DNA of 64,000 bases from Albirhodobacter sp042466415 (GTDB lineage Bacteria > Pseudomonadota > Alphaproteobacteria > Rhodobacterales > Rhodobacteraceae), in NCBI RefSeq assembly GCF_042466415.1, contig NZ_JAXHCH010000002.1, forward strand, positions 372,001 through 436,000, given 5' to 3'. Each line of letters starts with the position of its first letter. Positions within the stretch are counted from its first letter, which is position 1. Under the pieces are notes generated by a model. That model saw only the letters and a list, made by a program, of their open reading frames with translations, did not search any database and had not been told where the DNA came from. Of the stretch, positions 44,290 through 53,725 are shown one piece after another. A program made the translations under genes and the position numbers.

Positions 44290-45248
44290 GCGCGTTGGGG
44301 TCCGTCACGGCGATGATCGTTGTGCTGCTTGCGTTGGGGTGGCTTTGCTTGATGGGGGCGATTGCTTGGGTTTTGTGGGGGGGCGAGCGGGCGCGCGGTG
44401 CGCGGGCCCTGCGCCGGATGCGGGCGATTTCGGGCGCGCAGGAGGCGCCGACCGAGAGCCTCTTGCGCCCTGTTCGCAGCGCTCAGCGCGGTCGAACAGT
44501 GCCGTTCATCGGGGATCTGGGCCAAGTCTTGATCCGCGCCGAGGTCCGCGTCTCGCAATGCCAATTTTTGCTGGGATGCGGTGTTACGGGTTTAGCGCTG
44601 GCGGCTTGTTTCATGCTCATCCTTCCGCCAGCACTTGCGGGTGTCGTCGGAATCCTCGCGGGGATTTTCGGGCCGATTACCTATCTGCGCCGCAAACATG
44701 CCGCGCGTGTTGCGGCCTTTACCGCCCAGCTACCCGATGCGTTGGAATTGATGATGCGGGGCCTGCGGGTCGGGCATCCGGTGAGCGTCACAATCCGCAA
44801 TGTGGCCCGCACGATGCCCGATCCGATCGGCGCAGAGTTCCGGAAACTGGCCGATCAGATCAACCACGGCGACTATCTGACCGAAGCTTTCCGCGATCTG
44901 GCCGACCGGATGGGGCAGGAGGATATGGATTACCTTTCAGTCAGCCTGAGCATTCAGCACGGCACCGGCGGCAATCTGGCCGAAATGCTCGGCACATTGT
45001 CCAAAGTGATCCGGGACCGGATCATGATGCGCCGCCGTGTGAAGGCCATTTCGGCAGAAGGTCGGATCTCCGCGATGCTTTTGTCTTGCCTGCCTGTGTT
45101 GATCTATGTCGCGACGACATTGAGCGCGCCCACCTATTACGGCGATGTGATGGATAGCCCGTATTTCATGCCGATCGCGGGGACGATCGTCGCGCTTGTC
45201 GTGTCCAATGCTCTGGCGCTCTACAAATTAACGAATTTCCGGATGTGA
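44286..45248 (+). CDS. tadB: Tad inner-membrane platform protein TadB
   Basis: 320 residues, type II/IV secretion GspF-like domain with two N-terminal and two C-terminal membrane segments; AAFTAQLPDALELMMRGLRVGHPV and LSIQHGTGGNLAEMLGTLSKVIRDR are typical. Overlaps cpaF by 4 bases; tadC follows after 7 bases. Confidence 0.92.
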   Translation: MSALGSVTAMIVVLLALGWLCLMGAIAWVLWGGERARGARALRRMRAISGAQEAPTESLLRPVRSAQRGRTVPFIGDLGQVLIRAEVRVSQCQFLLGCGVTGLALAACFMLILPPALAGVVGILAGIFGPITYLRRKHAARVAAFTAQLPDALELMMRGLRVGHPVSVTIRNVARTMPDPIGAEFRKLADQINHGDYLTEAFRDLADRMGQEDMDYLSVSLSIQHGTGGNLAEMLGTLSKVIRDRIMMRRRVKAISAEGRISAMLLSCLPVLIYVATTLSAPTYYGDVMDSPYFMPIAGTIVALVVSNALALYKLTNFRM

Positions 45249-45255
45249 GGGTGCG

Positions 45256-46314
45256 ATGAAGACTTTCTTGGCGCAGGTGTCTGCCGGTGGCTTGCCGATC
45301 GGCTTGAATAGCCCCGGCTTACTCATGGTTTATCTGGCAGCCTTTGCGGGGCTCTTGATCTTGTTCGGTGGGGTTGGCCTTTATGTGACGCGCGACAGGG
45401 CGGTTGTGCGGATGCGCGCGCTCTCCTCCACCGCGCAGGAGACGGCGATGGAGGCGGCGGCCTTCGCCGAGCAAGCGGCTTTGCAAAACGGGGCGGGACA
45501 GGCGAACCAACCTTCGTTGATGCGCGCGCGCGATTACGTCCCGCAAGGGTGGATGAAGGCGTTAATTCCCGACGATCCTTCCGAACGTGCGCAGGTCCAG
45601 TTTCAACTCTCCAGTGTCGGGATCACGCATGATCGCGCCGTTGAGATGTTCTTTGTGCTGCGGCTTGTTCTGGCGCTTTTCGTGCCTATGACGGTGAGTG
45701 TTCTGGTCGTGCTCGCGCATGCGGCGCTATTGCCGGAAGGGCTGGCGGCGCGCGTCCTCGGCACGACGCAGCTACGGCTTTTGCAGATTGCGGCCGTGGG
45801 GGGGGCGATCGGGTTTTATGGTCCCGCCTACTGGCTCAAAAACCGGATCACGGAGCGCCAGTTGCGGATCAGGAACGGCTTTCCCAATGCGTTGGACTTG
45901 CTGCAAATCGCGGTTGAATCCGGCCTCGGGTTTGATGCGGCTTTGGCGAAAGTTGGCGCTGAGATTGGCCGTGTCTCGCCCGAGATTGCCTATGAGTTCC
46001 ATCTGTTGAAGCAAGAGGTGCAAGCCGGTGCTGACCGCGAGAAATCCATGTTCGCGATGGCGGACCGGATGGGGGTGGATGAGGCGAAATCCTTCGCGCT
46101 GGTCGTGGCGCAATCGCTCCAGTTTGGCACAAGCCTGACGAGTGCTCTGCGCAATTACGCGGCGGAGATGCGCGTGAACCGTGAGCTGAACGCGCAAGAA
46201 AAGGCGAATAAGCTGCCGGTGCAGATGTCTGGTGTGATGGCGATGCTGATGCTGCCGGCGCTGTTCTTGATCATTCTCACGCCGATTATCATTCGGTATC
46301 TCGCGATGTATTGA
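45256..46314 (+). CDS. tadC: Tad inner-membrane platform protein TadC
   Basis: 352 residues, GspF-like domain with RNGFPNALDLLQIAVESGLGFDAAL and QSLQFGTSLTSALRNYAAEMRVNRELNAQEKANKLPVQM, plus terminal membrane helices. Partner of TadB. Last gene of the locus: no tadD, secretin or prepilin peptidase follows, and a terminator lies directly downstream. Confidence 0.92.
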   Translation: MKTFLAQVSAGGLPIGLNSPGLLMVYLAAFAGLLILFGGVGLYVTRDRAVVRMRALSSTAQETAMEAAAFAEQAALQNGAGQANQPSLMRARDYVPQGWMKALIPDDPSERAQVQFQLSSVGITHDRAVEMFFVLRLVLALFVPMTVSVLVVLAHAALLPEGLAARVLGTTQLRLLQIAAVGGAIGFYGPAYWLKNRITERQLRIRNGFPNALDLLQIAVESGLGFDAALAKVGAEIGRVSPEIAYEFHLLKQEVQAGADREKSMFAMADRMGVDEAKSFALVVAQSLQFGTSLTSALRNYAAEMRVNRELNAQEKANKLPVQMSGVMAMLMLPALFLIILTPIIIRYLAMY

Positions 46315-46333
46315 TCGGGCGGGCCGGACGCAA

Positions 46334-46362
46334 AATGCGCCCCTGTGTGACAGGGGCGCATT
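46334..46362. terminator. Bidirectional terminator tadC / katG
   Basis: AATGCGCCCCTG (46334-46345), loop TGTGA, CAGGGGCGCATT (46351-46362): a perfect 12-bp stem between convergent genes with A-rich and T-containing flanks. Confidence 0.75.
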
Positions 46363-46401
46363 GGGTCTTTTGAACGGGCGGGTTTCCTCGCCCGATGTGT
46401 G

Positions 46402-48579
46402 TTACGCCGTCAGATCAAAGCGATCTGCATTCATAACCTTGGTCCATGCGGCCGCGAAATCGCGGATGAAATATGGCATCGCATCGTCTTGCGCATAGTA
46501 TTCCGCGTACGAGCGCAGGATCGAGTTCGATCCGAACACCAGATCAATCCGCGTTGCGGTCCATTTAACGGCCTGCGTCTGGCGATCGCGGATCTCGTAG
46601 AGACCATTGCCCACCGGAACCCATGAGTTCGCCATATCGGTCAGATTGACGAAGAAATCATTGGTCAACGCGCCTGCGCGGTCGGTGAAGACACCGTGCG
46701 CCGTGCCGCCGTAGTTGGTCGCCATGGCGCGCATCCCGCCCGTCAGAACAACCATTTGCGGTGCGGTCAGGCCCATGAGCTGTGTGCGATCGAGCATGAG
46801 CTCTTCCGCGCTGGGCGTGTAGCTGCCCTTGAACCAGTTGCGATAACCGTCATGCAGTGGCTCCAGCACGTCGAACGAGGCCGCATCGGTTTGCTCCGCC
46901 GTTGCATCGCCGCGACCCGGTGCGAAGGGAAGCTCCAACGAGACGCCCGCCGCTTTCGCCGCCTGTTCGACGCCGTAGTTCCCCGCGAGCACGATCACAT
47001 CCGCGACCGATACGCCGAACTGCGCTGCGATCGGTTCCAACACATCCAGCACGCGCGCCAGACGGGCAGGCTCGTTGCCTTCCCAATCCTTTTGCGGAGC
47101 CAGACGGATGCGGGCACCATTCGCGCCGCCGCGCATATCAGAGCCGCGATACGTGCGCGCACTATCCCAAGCGGTGTTGATCATATCGGTGTTCGACAGG
47201 CCGGAGGCCGCAATCGCCGCCTTGACCGCCGCCACATCGTAATCCGATTTGCCAACCGGGATAGGATCTTGCCAGATGAGATCTTCCGCCGGAACGTCTG
47301 GCCCGATGTAACGCACCTTCGGCCCCATGTCGCGGTGGGTCAGCTTGAACCAAGCGCGGGCGAATGTGTCTTTGAAATAGGCAGGGTCCGCCATGAACTT
47401 CTCGCTGATCGCGCGGTAGGCGGGATCCATTTTGAGAGCCATATCGGCGTCTGTCATCATCGGGTTGTGACGGACCGACGGATCGCTTGCGTCGACCGGT
47501 TTGTCTTCTTCCTTGATGTCGATCGGTTCCCACTGCCAAGCGCCTGCGGGCGACTTGCGCAATTCCCACTCATGTCCGAACAGCATCTCGAAGAAGCCCA
47601 TGTCGAACTGGGTCGGATGGGTCGTCCACGCACCTTCAAGCCCCGAGGTGACAGCATTGGAGGCCTTGCCGCCCATTTTGTCATTGCCCCAGCCAAAGCC
47701 TTGCGCCTCGACATCGCCGGATTCCGGATCAACCTGCAACGCGCCCGCATCGCCATTCCCGTGCGTTTTCCCAACGGTGTGACCGCCTGCGGTCAGCGCG
47801 ACGGTTTCCTCGTCGTTCATCGCCATCCGTGCGAAGGTCTCACGCATGTGAAGCGCTGTCTTGAGCGGGTCAGGCTGGCCGTTGACGCCTTCAGGGTTGA
47901 CGTAAATCAGACCCATCTGCACCGCCGCGAGCGGGTTTTGCATGGTGTCTGGCTTGCCCACATCGGCGTAGCGTTCATCGGATGGCGCGAGCCATTCTTT
48001 TTCGGCGCCCCAGTAGATGTCTTGCTCTGGGTGCCAAAGATCTTCGCGGCCAAATGCGAAGCCGAAGGTTTCCAACCCCATGGTTTCGTAGGCAATGTTG
48101 CCTGCGAGGATCATGAGATCCGCCCAGCTCAGCTTGTTGCCGTATTTCTTCTTGATCGGCCAGAGCAGGCGACGCGCCTTATCAAGGCTGGCGTTATCCG
48201 GCCACGAGTTGAGCGGCGCAAAGCGCTGCGTGCCCGACCCGCCGCCACCGCGACCATCGGCCAGACGGTATGTGCCCGCCGAGTGCCACGCCATCCGGAT
48301 CATCAGACCACCGTAATGGCCCCAATCTGCCGGCCACCACGACTGGCTGTCATTCATCAGCGCGCGCAAATCAGCTTTCAGCGCCTCGACGTCGATCGTC
48401 TTGACCGCATCCCGATAGGAGAAGTCTGCGCCTGTCGGGTTCGATTTTGTATCGTGCTGGTGCAAGATGTCGAGGTTCAGCGCATTTGGCCACCATGTCG
48501 CGTTCGATGCGACTGCAAGCGTATTGCCGCCGTGCATAACAGGGCATTTGCCTGTCGGCTTGATGTCGTTTCCGTCCAT
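46402..48579 (-). CDS. katG: Catalase-peroxidase
   Basis: Haem enzyme of about 725 residues that breaks down H2O2. Distal pocket RMAWHSAGTYR with Arg95, Trp98 and His99; proximal His region GGHTVGKTHGNG; the crosslink Tyr and Met lie in the expected YVNPEGVNG and TSGLEGAWTT/MGFFEMLF regions. The duplicated C-terminal domain is complete. Start ATG 48579 with GAGGAG at good spacing. Divergent from oxyR, which is the likely activator. Confidence 0.96.
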   Translation of the reverse strand: MDGNDIKPTGKCPVMHGGNTLAVASNATWWPNALNLDILHQHDTKSNPTGADFSYRDAVKTIDVEALKADLRALMNDSQSWWPADWGHYGGLMIRMAWHSAGTYRLADGRGGGGSGTQRFAPLNSWPDNASLDKARRLLWPIKKKYGNKLSWADLMILAGNIAYETMGLETFGFAFGREDLWHPEQDIYWGAEKEWLAPSDERYADVGKPDTMQNPLAAVQMGLIYVNPEGVNGQPDPLKTALHMRETFARMAMNDEETVALTAGGHTVGKTHGNGDAGALQVDPESGDVEAQGFGWGNDKMGGKASNAVTSGLEGAWTTHPTQFDMGFFEMLFGHEWELRKSPAGAWQWEPIDIKEEDKPVDASDPSVRHNPMMTDADMALKMDPAYRAISEKFMADPAYFKDTFARAWFKLTHRDMGPKVRYIGPDVPAEDLIWQDPIPVGKSDYDVAAVKAAIAASGLSNTDMINTAWDSARTYRGSDMRGGANGARIRLAPQKDWEGNEPARLARVLDVLEPIAAQFGVSVADVIVLAGNYGVEQAAKAAGVSLELPFAPGRGDATAEQTDAASFDVLEPLHDGYRNWFKGSYTPSAEELMLDRTQLMGLTAPQMVVLTGGMRAMATNYGGTAHGVFTDRAGALTNDFFVNLTDMANSWVPVGNGLYEIRDRQTQAVKWTATRIDLVFGSNSILRSYAEYYAQDDAMPYFIRDFAAAWTKVMNADRFDLTA

Positions 48580-48597
48580 TGGGATCTCCTCAGTCAT

Positions 48598-48676
48598 CTA
48601 TGATTCCTCGTAACCTTAGCAGGGTTTTTTGATAATAATAAATTGCATTATCTTACGTAGTTGATAAGTTTATCTG
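48598..48676. promoter_or_regulatory. katG-oxyR intergenic region with OxyR-type half-sites
   Basis: AT-rich region with GATAAT, ATTATC, TTGATAA and TTTATC in alternating orientation, the ATAG/CTAT-like spacing expected for a tetrameric OxyR site. Exact boundaries cannot be fixed by eye. Confidence 0.45.
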
Positions 48677-48691
48677 ATGTTAGCATTGTCC

Positions 48692-49588
48692 ATGAAACAT
48701 CTTCGCTACTTTGAGTCCCTCGCACGGCTGCGCCATTTTGGCCGGGCGGCGGAGGATAGCGCCATTTCGCAACCTGCATTGTCGATGCAGATCAAGGAGA
48801 TGGAGGCACTTATCGGCGCCCCCCTCGTGGAGCGCGGGACCCGCCAGATCCGGTTGACCGCCCTTGGCGAGGATTTTGCCACGCGAATTATTGAGATTTT
48901 ACGACAGGTGAACGAGTTAGAAGATCTGGCCCGTGCATCGCAAAGCCCGCTGCTCGGGCGGTTGCGCATCGGGGTCATTCCGACCGTCGCCCCCTATCTG
49001 TTGCCCGCGATTGTTGCGGATTTGACCAAACGCTATCCGCAGCTTGATCTGCGTCCGCGCGAGGCTGTGACCCAAAAGCTGATTGCCGATATCTCCGAGT
49101 CTCGTCTCGATGCGGCCATCGTGGCGTTGCCGGTATCGGAGGCGAGCTTGGAGGAAGTGGTTTTGTTCGAGGAGGAGTTCGTTCTCGTGCGGCCCCAATC
49201 CGAGGCGGGCGCGCCGGTGCCCGATGCCAAAAGCCTGCGCGAGATGCGGTTATTGTTGCTGGAGGAAGGGCATTGCTTCCGCGATCAGGCGCTGGCGTTT
49301 TGTAAAATGTCTTCCGCCGCGCCGCGCGATCTGATGGAGGGCAGCTCGCTTGCAACCTTGGTGCAGATGGTTGGCGCGGGGATCGGCGTGACATTGGTGC
49401 CCGAGATGGCGCTGGGTTTGGAGACGCGCAACGCAGAGGTCTCGATTGCGCGGCTCGCGGCGCCCCGACCGACGCGCAAGATTGGGATGGTCTGGCGCAA
49501 GAGTAACCCGCTCGCGGCAGAATTTGGGCGGATCGCGGAGCGTGTGCGGGAGATTGGCGTGGAAAAAGCGGCCCGACTGGCGCCGTAA
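48692..49588 (+). CDS. oxyR: OxyR-type peroxide-sensing LysR regulator
   Basis: 298 residues (ATG 48677 would add five). LysR helix-turn-helix LRYFESLARLRHFGRAAEDSAISQPALSMQIKEME. The redox region reads EEGHCFRDQALAFC: two cysteines nine positions apart (Cys195 and Cys204), matching Cys199/Cys208 of E. coli OxyR, so it should form the H2O2-induced disulphide. Divergent from katG. Confidence 0.92.
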   Translation: MKHLRYFESLARLRHFGRAAEDSAISQPALSMQIKEMEALIGAPLVERGTRQIRLTALGEDFATRIIEILRQVNELEDLARASQSPLLGRLRIGVIPTVAPYLLPAIVADLTKRYPQLDLRPREAVTQKLIADISESRLDAAIVALPVSEASLEEVVLFEEEFVLVRPQSEAGAPVPDAKSLREMRLLLLEEGHCFRDQALAFCKMSSAAPRDLMEGSSLATLVQMVGAGIGVTLVPEMALGLETRNAEVSIARLAAPRPTRKIGMVWRKSNPLAAEFGRIAERVREIGVEKAARLAP

Positions 49589-49784
49589 CCATGCCGGTAT
49601 TGCAAAGGGGCGGGGGCAGGGCTGCACAGCGCATGTGCGCTGCCTCACCCGAGCGAGCGGCATCTTTTCTTGAAGCCGCGACAACCTGCCCCCATATTTG
49701 CCTCAACGATGCGCCGTTTTGGGCGATCTTTCGCATGAGTTGACGGATCGGCCTTTGGTGCGACCTCTAAAATCAGGATACCAG

Positions 49785-50477
49785 ATGACCAATTCCACTG
49801 AGACGACGACGTCCCCGCTTCGTATCGATATTGTCTCCGATGTTGCCTGCCCGTGGTGCGTGGTGGGCTACCGCCAGCTTGCCGCAGCGTTGGAGGCATC
49901 AGGGCAGGAGCACGAAATCCATTGGCATCCTTTCGAGTTGAACCCGAACATGCCGCCTGAGGGCGAGAATATGGTCGAGCATATCGCCCGCAAATACGGC
50001 ACGACGATCGAGCAATCGCGCGAGAACCGTGCGCGGATCAAGGCGGCAGGTGCGCAGGTTGGGTTCGAATTCGCCTTTGATGATGCGATCCGGATGCACA
50101 ACACCTTTGATCTGCACCAGCTTTTGACTTGGGCGAGCACGATGGACGATGGCGCGGCCAAGCAGCTTGCCTTGAAAGAGGCGCTGTTCTCAGCCCATTT
50201 CACCCGCCATGCACAGATCGCCGATCGCGAGACGCTTGCCGATATCGCGGCCTCGGTCGGGCTGGACCGCGCTGAGGCGCTTGCCGTGTTGGATGACCAG
50301 CGGTTTGCGAATGCGGTTCGCGAGGAGGAAGGATTCTGGCAATCGCAGGGGATCAATGGCGTTCCCGCAATGATCTTTGATCGCAAGCATTTGGTCACCG
50401 GCGCGCAAGGTGTCGAAAACTACACGCAAATCCTGTCGCAGCTAGCGCAGCTACGGGCCGAACAGCCGCAAGCGTAA
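49785..50477 (+). CDS. DsbA-family oxidoreductase (FrnE-like)
   Basis: 230 residues with the CxxC motif ACPWCVVGYRQL (Cys22, Cys25), EIHWHPFELNPNMPPEG, and a C-terminal GVPAMIFDRKHLVTGAQ with the cis-Pro. No signal peptide, so it is a cytoplasmic thiol-disulphide protein of the 2-hydroxychromene isomerase/FrnE type. Downstream of oxyR; a stress role is plausible. Confidence 0.88.
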   Translation: MTNSTETTTSPLRIDIVSDVACPWCVVGYRQLAAALEASGQEHEIHWHPFELNPNMPPEGENMVEHIARKYGTTIEQSRENRARIKAAGAQVGFEFAFDDAIRMHNTFDLHQLLTWASTMDDGAAKQLALKEALFSAHFTRHAQIADRETLADIAASVGLDRAEALAVLDDQRFANAVREEEGFWQSQGINGVPAMIFDRKHLVTGAQGVENYTQILSQLAQLRAEQPQA

Positions 50478-50533
50478 CATGGGTTAGGCCGGTTCGGTTT
50501 TCAAAATAATCTCATTCGAGAAAAGGATATACG

Positions 50534-51403
50534 ATGAGCGATAGTCAGAACTATGTGCCGCCAGCGGTGTGGGTATGGGATGCGGAAAACGGTGGCGCTT
50601 GGGCGTCGGTGAACCGCCCGATCTCGGGGGCGACGCGCCAAGAGGAATTGCCGCGCGGGAAGCATCCGCTCCAGCTTTATTCGCTGGCGACGCCCAACGG
50701 CCAAAAGGTCACGATCATGCTCGAGGAACTCCTCGCGTTGGGAATTTCGGAGGCGGAATATGACGCGCATCTGATCCGGATTGGCGAGGGCGATCAATTC
50801 ACGAGCGGCTTCGTCGAGGTGAACCCGAATTCGAAAATTCCGGCGCTGTTTGATACCGATACCGGAAGCCGCGTGTTCGAATCTGGCGCGATTTTGCTCT
50901 ATCTGGCCGAGAAATTTGGCCAGTTCTTGCCTGCGTCCGGCCCCGAGCGGACGGAGGTTCTCAACTGGTTGTTCTGGCTGCAAGGTTCGGCGCCTTATCT
51001 GGGCGGCGGGTTCGGGCATTTCTATGCCTATGCGCCCGAGAAGTTCGAATATCCGATCAACCGGTTTGCGATGGAGGTAAAGCGTCAGTTGCACCTGCTC
51101 GACACGCGTCTGGGCGAGACACGGTATTTGGGCGGCGACACCTATTCGATTGCCGATATGGCGACATGGCCATGGTATGGCAATCTTGTGCGCGGCGAGG
51201 CGTATAACGCGGGCGAATTCTTGCAAGTGCAGGAGTATAAAAACGTGCTGCGTTGGGCGAACGAAATCCGCGCGCGTCCTGCGGTGGAGCGGGGCCGGAT
51301 GGTCAACCGGATGAACGGGCCGCTTAGCGAGCAGCTTCACGAGCGGCACGATGCGAGCGATTTCGATCTGCGGACGCAAGACAAAATCGCGCCAAAACTC
51401 TGA
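50534..51403 (+). CDS. yghU: Glutathione S-transferase / disulphide-bond reductase (YghU-like)
   Basis: 289 residues. N-terminal extension VPPAVWVWDAENGGAWASVNRPISGAT characteristic of YghU, then the thioredoxin-fold GST domain (LQLYSLATPNGQKVTIMLEELLALG, NPNSKIPALFDTDTG, VFESGAILLYLAEKFG) and helical C-terminal domain. Uses glutathione to reduce disulphides or peroxides in the cytoplasm. Starts after a AAAAGGA site. Confidence 0.9.
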   Translation: MSDSQNYVPPAVWVWDAENGGAWASVNRPISGATRQEELPRGKHPLQLYSLATPNGQKVTIMLEELLALGISEAEYDAHLIRIGEGDQFTSGFVEVNPNSKIPALFDTDTGSRVFESGAILLYLAEKFGQFLPASGPERTEVLNWLFWLQGSAPYLGGGFGHFYAYAPEKFEYPINRFAMEVKRQLHLLDTRLGETRYLGGDTYSIADMATWPWYGNLVRGEAYNAGEFLQVQEYKNVLRWANEIRARPAVERGRMVNRMNGPLSEQLHERHDASDFDLRTQDKIAPKL

Positions 51404-51453
51404 CGTTGTACGGATTGTCTCGGCGAAGATAGGCCCGCGAAAGGGCTTGAATA

Positions 51454-51485
51454 GACGCCGCCGAACCACGCAGTTCGGCGGCGTC
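51454..51485. terminator. Bidirectional terminator yghU / cupin gene
   Basis: GACGCCGCCGAAC (51454-51466), loop CACGCA, GTTCGGCGGCGTC (51473-51485): 13-bp perfect stem between convergent genes. Confidence 0.75.
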
Positions 51486-51496
51486 TCGCATTTAGA

Positions 51497-51901
51497 TCAA
51501 TCGCGTAGCAGAATGACGTAATCCTTGCGGGTGGTCTCGATCACTTCCCAGACCCCTTCGAACCCTGCGGGCAAGGTGAAGCTGTCGCCGGCCGTGACCT
51601 CCCACGTATGTCCCGAATTATCGGTGATGCGTGAGGTGCCCGACAAGATACGGCAATACTCCCATTCGTCATATTTGATTCGCCATGCGCCGGGGGTCGA
51701 TTCCCAGATCCCGCAATACAGGCCGCGATCCTCGGTGAGGTTCCATGTGCGGTGCACGGGATCCCCCGATACGAGTTTGCTCGCGTCGGGGCGACTGGTT
51801 TCCATCGTGTCTGCCAATGGCACCACACGCATCAATTGCAAGGTCGTCGACGTCGCGTCCGGCTGAGCGCCGTCTTGGGACGTCGGGTGAGGTTCGTTCA
51901 T
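51497..51901 (-). CDS. Cupin-domain protein
   Basis: About 134 residues, single cupin of the DUF861 (Cupin_3) type: GIWESTPGAWRIKYDEWEYCRILSG, HTWEVTAGDSFTLPAGFEGVWEV. Start chosen at ATG 51901 (an open frame extends further but lacks leader features). Function in this family is mostly unknown. Confidence 0.78.
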   Translation of the reverse strand: MNEPHPTSQDGAQPDATSTTLQLMRVVPLADTMETSRPDASKLVSGDPVHRTWNLTEDRGLYCGIWESTPGAWRIKYDEWEYCRILSGTSRITDNSGHTWEVTAGDSFTLPAGFEGVWEVIETTRKDYVILLRD

Positions 51902-52122
51902 CTGTGGCTCATCCGTTTTGAAAGGTTGTGCCACCCAATCATGCAGGCTGGTTTGACACAAGCGCCCGCCGTAGGGGAACCCGTTGTTGGGCGGGTCTCC
52001 CCCCTTTCGAGGGGCCGCGAACTGGGGTATCAACGGGGAACGGAAAACGGCAAGCGATCCAAATCGGACGTGGCCTCAAACTCCCCCCACAGACTTATGC
52101 TTGCGAGCAGATCGGACCCCTG

Positions 52123-52899
52123 ATGCGCTTTGATATTGATGTTTCCCTTGCCTACCGGATCATTGATACGAAGGTTCTGTTAGCGGTTGAGGCCGCACAG
52201 ACGGCAGTGCAGACTGTTTTGCACTCCTCCCTCGAGATTGACGGCGCGGAGATCACGCGCCTCAAGGCCGAGGATGGGATCGCGACATGGGTTTGGGCGC
52301 ATCTGCCTGCGGGGGATATGACGCTTCGCTACCGCGCGCAGGTCGAGATATCGCGATCCGAGCCGGCGCTTGAAGGGTTGCGAGCGGATGCGCCGGAAGA
52401 TTTGCCGTTTGGCGCGCTCACCTACATGCGGCCGTCGCGGTATTGTCAGTCGGATATGCTGGAGGGGTTCGTGGCGCGCGAATTCGGAGGCTATGAGGGC
52501 GGCGCAAAAATTGCTGCCATCCGTGATTGGGTGCGGGCGGCGCTGACCTATCGGCGCGGGGCCTCCAACTCGGCAACGACGGCGCTCGATACATTCGACA
52601 GCCGCGAAGGGGTCTGCCGCGATTATGCGCATCTGGTCTGCGCGCTGTCGCGGGCGGCCTTCATCCCGGCGCGTTACGCGGCCGTCTACGGCAGCGAAGT
52701 CACCCCGCCGGATTTCCACGCGGTCGCACAGGTTTGGCTTGAAGGTGCGTGGCATTTCGTTGATGCGACCGGGATGTGCCGCGCCAGTAATCTTGCGTTG
52801 ATTGCAGTCGGGCGCGATGCCTGTGAAGTGGCGTTCATGGAAACGGAATCCCATGCGCAAATGCTGCGCCAAACGGTGACGGTCACGCAGATCGGGTAG
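52123..52899 (+). CDS. Transglutaminase-like (cysteine peptidase fold) protein
   Basis: 258 residues. The C-terminal half has the triad pattern REGVCRDYAHLVCALSRAA (Cys165), PPDFHAVAQVWLEG (His199) and WHFVDATG (Asp214). The N-terminal beta domain is typical of bacterial transglutaminase-like proteins. No signal peptide. Start ATG 52123; the frame is open upstream to 51928 but overlaps poorly with the divergent cupin gene. Substrate unknown. Confidence 0.85.
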   Translation: MRFDIDVSLAYRIIDTKVLLAVEAAQTAVQTVLHSSLEIDGAEITRLKAEDGIATWVWAHLPAGDMTLRYRAQVEISRSEPALEGLRADAPEDLPFGALTYMRPSRYCQSDMLEGFVAREFGGYEGGAKIAAIRDWVRAALTYRRGASNSATTALDTFDSREGVCRDYAHLVCALSRAAFIPARYAAVYGSEVTPPDFHAVAQVWLEGAWHFVDATGMCRASNLALIAVGRDACEVAFMETESHAQMLRQTVTVTQIG

Positions 52900-52927
52900 G
52901 AAGCGGGTCTCTAATGCTCAATGAAAA

Positions 52928-52953
52928 AGGCCGGCGCGTCGCCGCACCGGCCT
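52928..52953. terminator. Hairpin between convergent genes
   Basis: AGGCCGG (52928-52934) and CCGGCCT (52947-52953), preceded by AAAA on the left and followed by CAAGCAAAAAG. Works best for the minus-strand gene. Confidence 0.55.
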
Positions 52954-52977
52954 CAAGCAAAAAGAGACGCTGTGAGG

Positions 52978-53598
52978 TTACTCCCAGCTGTAATTGAAGC
53001 TGACGCTGATGCGATCATCTTCGGCCATGTTGAGCGGCACTTCGTGGCGCAACCAGCTTTCCCAGAGCAAGACTTCGCCCACTTTGGGCGCGATCGGGAT
53101 ATGGCTACGCAATTCGCGGCGGGCATCTTGGGTGCGGGTTGGGGCCGCCATCATCATCGCGAGCCGAGGATCTTCGAGCTTCAGCGCGCTCGTGCCTTCG
53201 GGCATCGCGACATAGGTCGTGCCTGAAATCACGCTATGGGGATGGATATGCGAGCCGTGGCTTCCGCCTTCGGGCAGGATGTTGATCCATAGGCTGTCGA
53301 GCTTGAGGGATTTCTCGCCAAGATCGAATTGCAAATCTTGTGCGAAGGCTGCGACGTGTTTGTCGAGCAGTGTGACGAGATCTTTGAAAATCGGGAACCG
53401 CCATGGCAAATCGCCCAGCGATGCATAGCTTGTATAGCCCGGATAGGCGTTTTTCTCGCACCATTCCTGACCCGCTTCGTCATCTTCCGCGATGGCGTAG
53501 CAAGAGGCGGCGAGTTCATCCGTATCGACGGCCTTCCCATGTTCGGAAAGATCGGCGCGATAGAGGCGGGTGGCGAAAAGCAATTCAATATGTGACAT
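52978..53598 (-). CDS. Putative 2OG-Fe(II) oxygenase (TIGR02466-type)
   Basis: 206 residues. Iron-binding region GGSHGSHIHPHSVISGTTYV with several His near 114-121 and a distal His185 in WLRHEVPLN, then ISVSFNYSW. This matches small 2-oxoglutarate-dependent oxygenases found in marine bacteria and cyanophages. Substrate unknown. Confidence 0.78.
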   Translation of the reverse strand: MSHIELLFATRLYRADLSEHGKAVDTDELAASCYAIAEDDEAGQEWCEKNAYPGYTSYASLGDLPWRFPIFKDLVTLLDKHVAAFAQDLQFDLGEKSLKLDSLWINILPEGGSHGSHIHPHSVISGTTYVAMPEGTSALKLEDPRLAMMMAAPTRTQDARRELRSHIPIAPKVGEVLLWESWLRHEVPLNMAEDDRISVSFNYSWE

Positions 53599-53725
53599 GC
53601 AGACGTTCTAGCGCAGGTCGTCTGCGGTGGCGAGAGGCGGCAGTTGGGTCGGTGCGTGATTTGTGCGATGAAGCGAAGGACCAGACCAAACTTCGAGGAT
53701 TTCCACTTTGCTTGCCTCCGATCCG

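Noticed and set aside
46696..48603. Long open frame (635 codons) opposite katG
   Set aside because: It is an antisense shadow of a high-GC gene: His/Arg/Asp-rich with no family resemblance, while katG is unmistakable on the other strand. The same applies to the 621-codon frame opposite uvrB (17096-18961).
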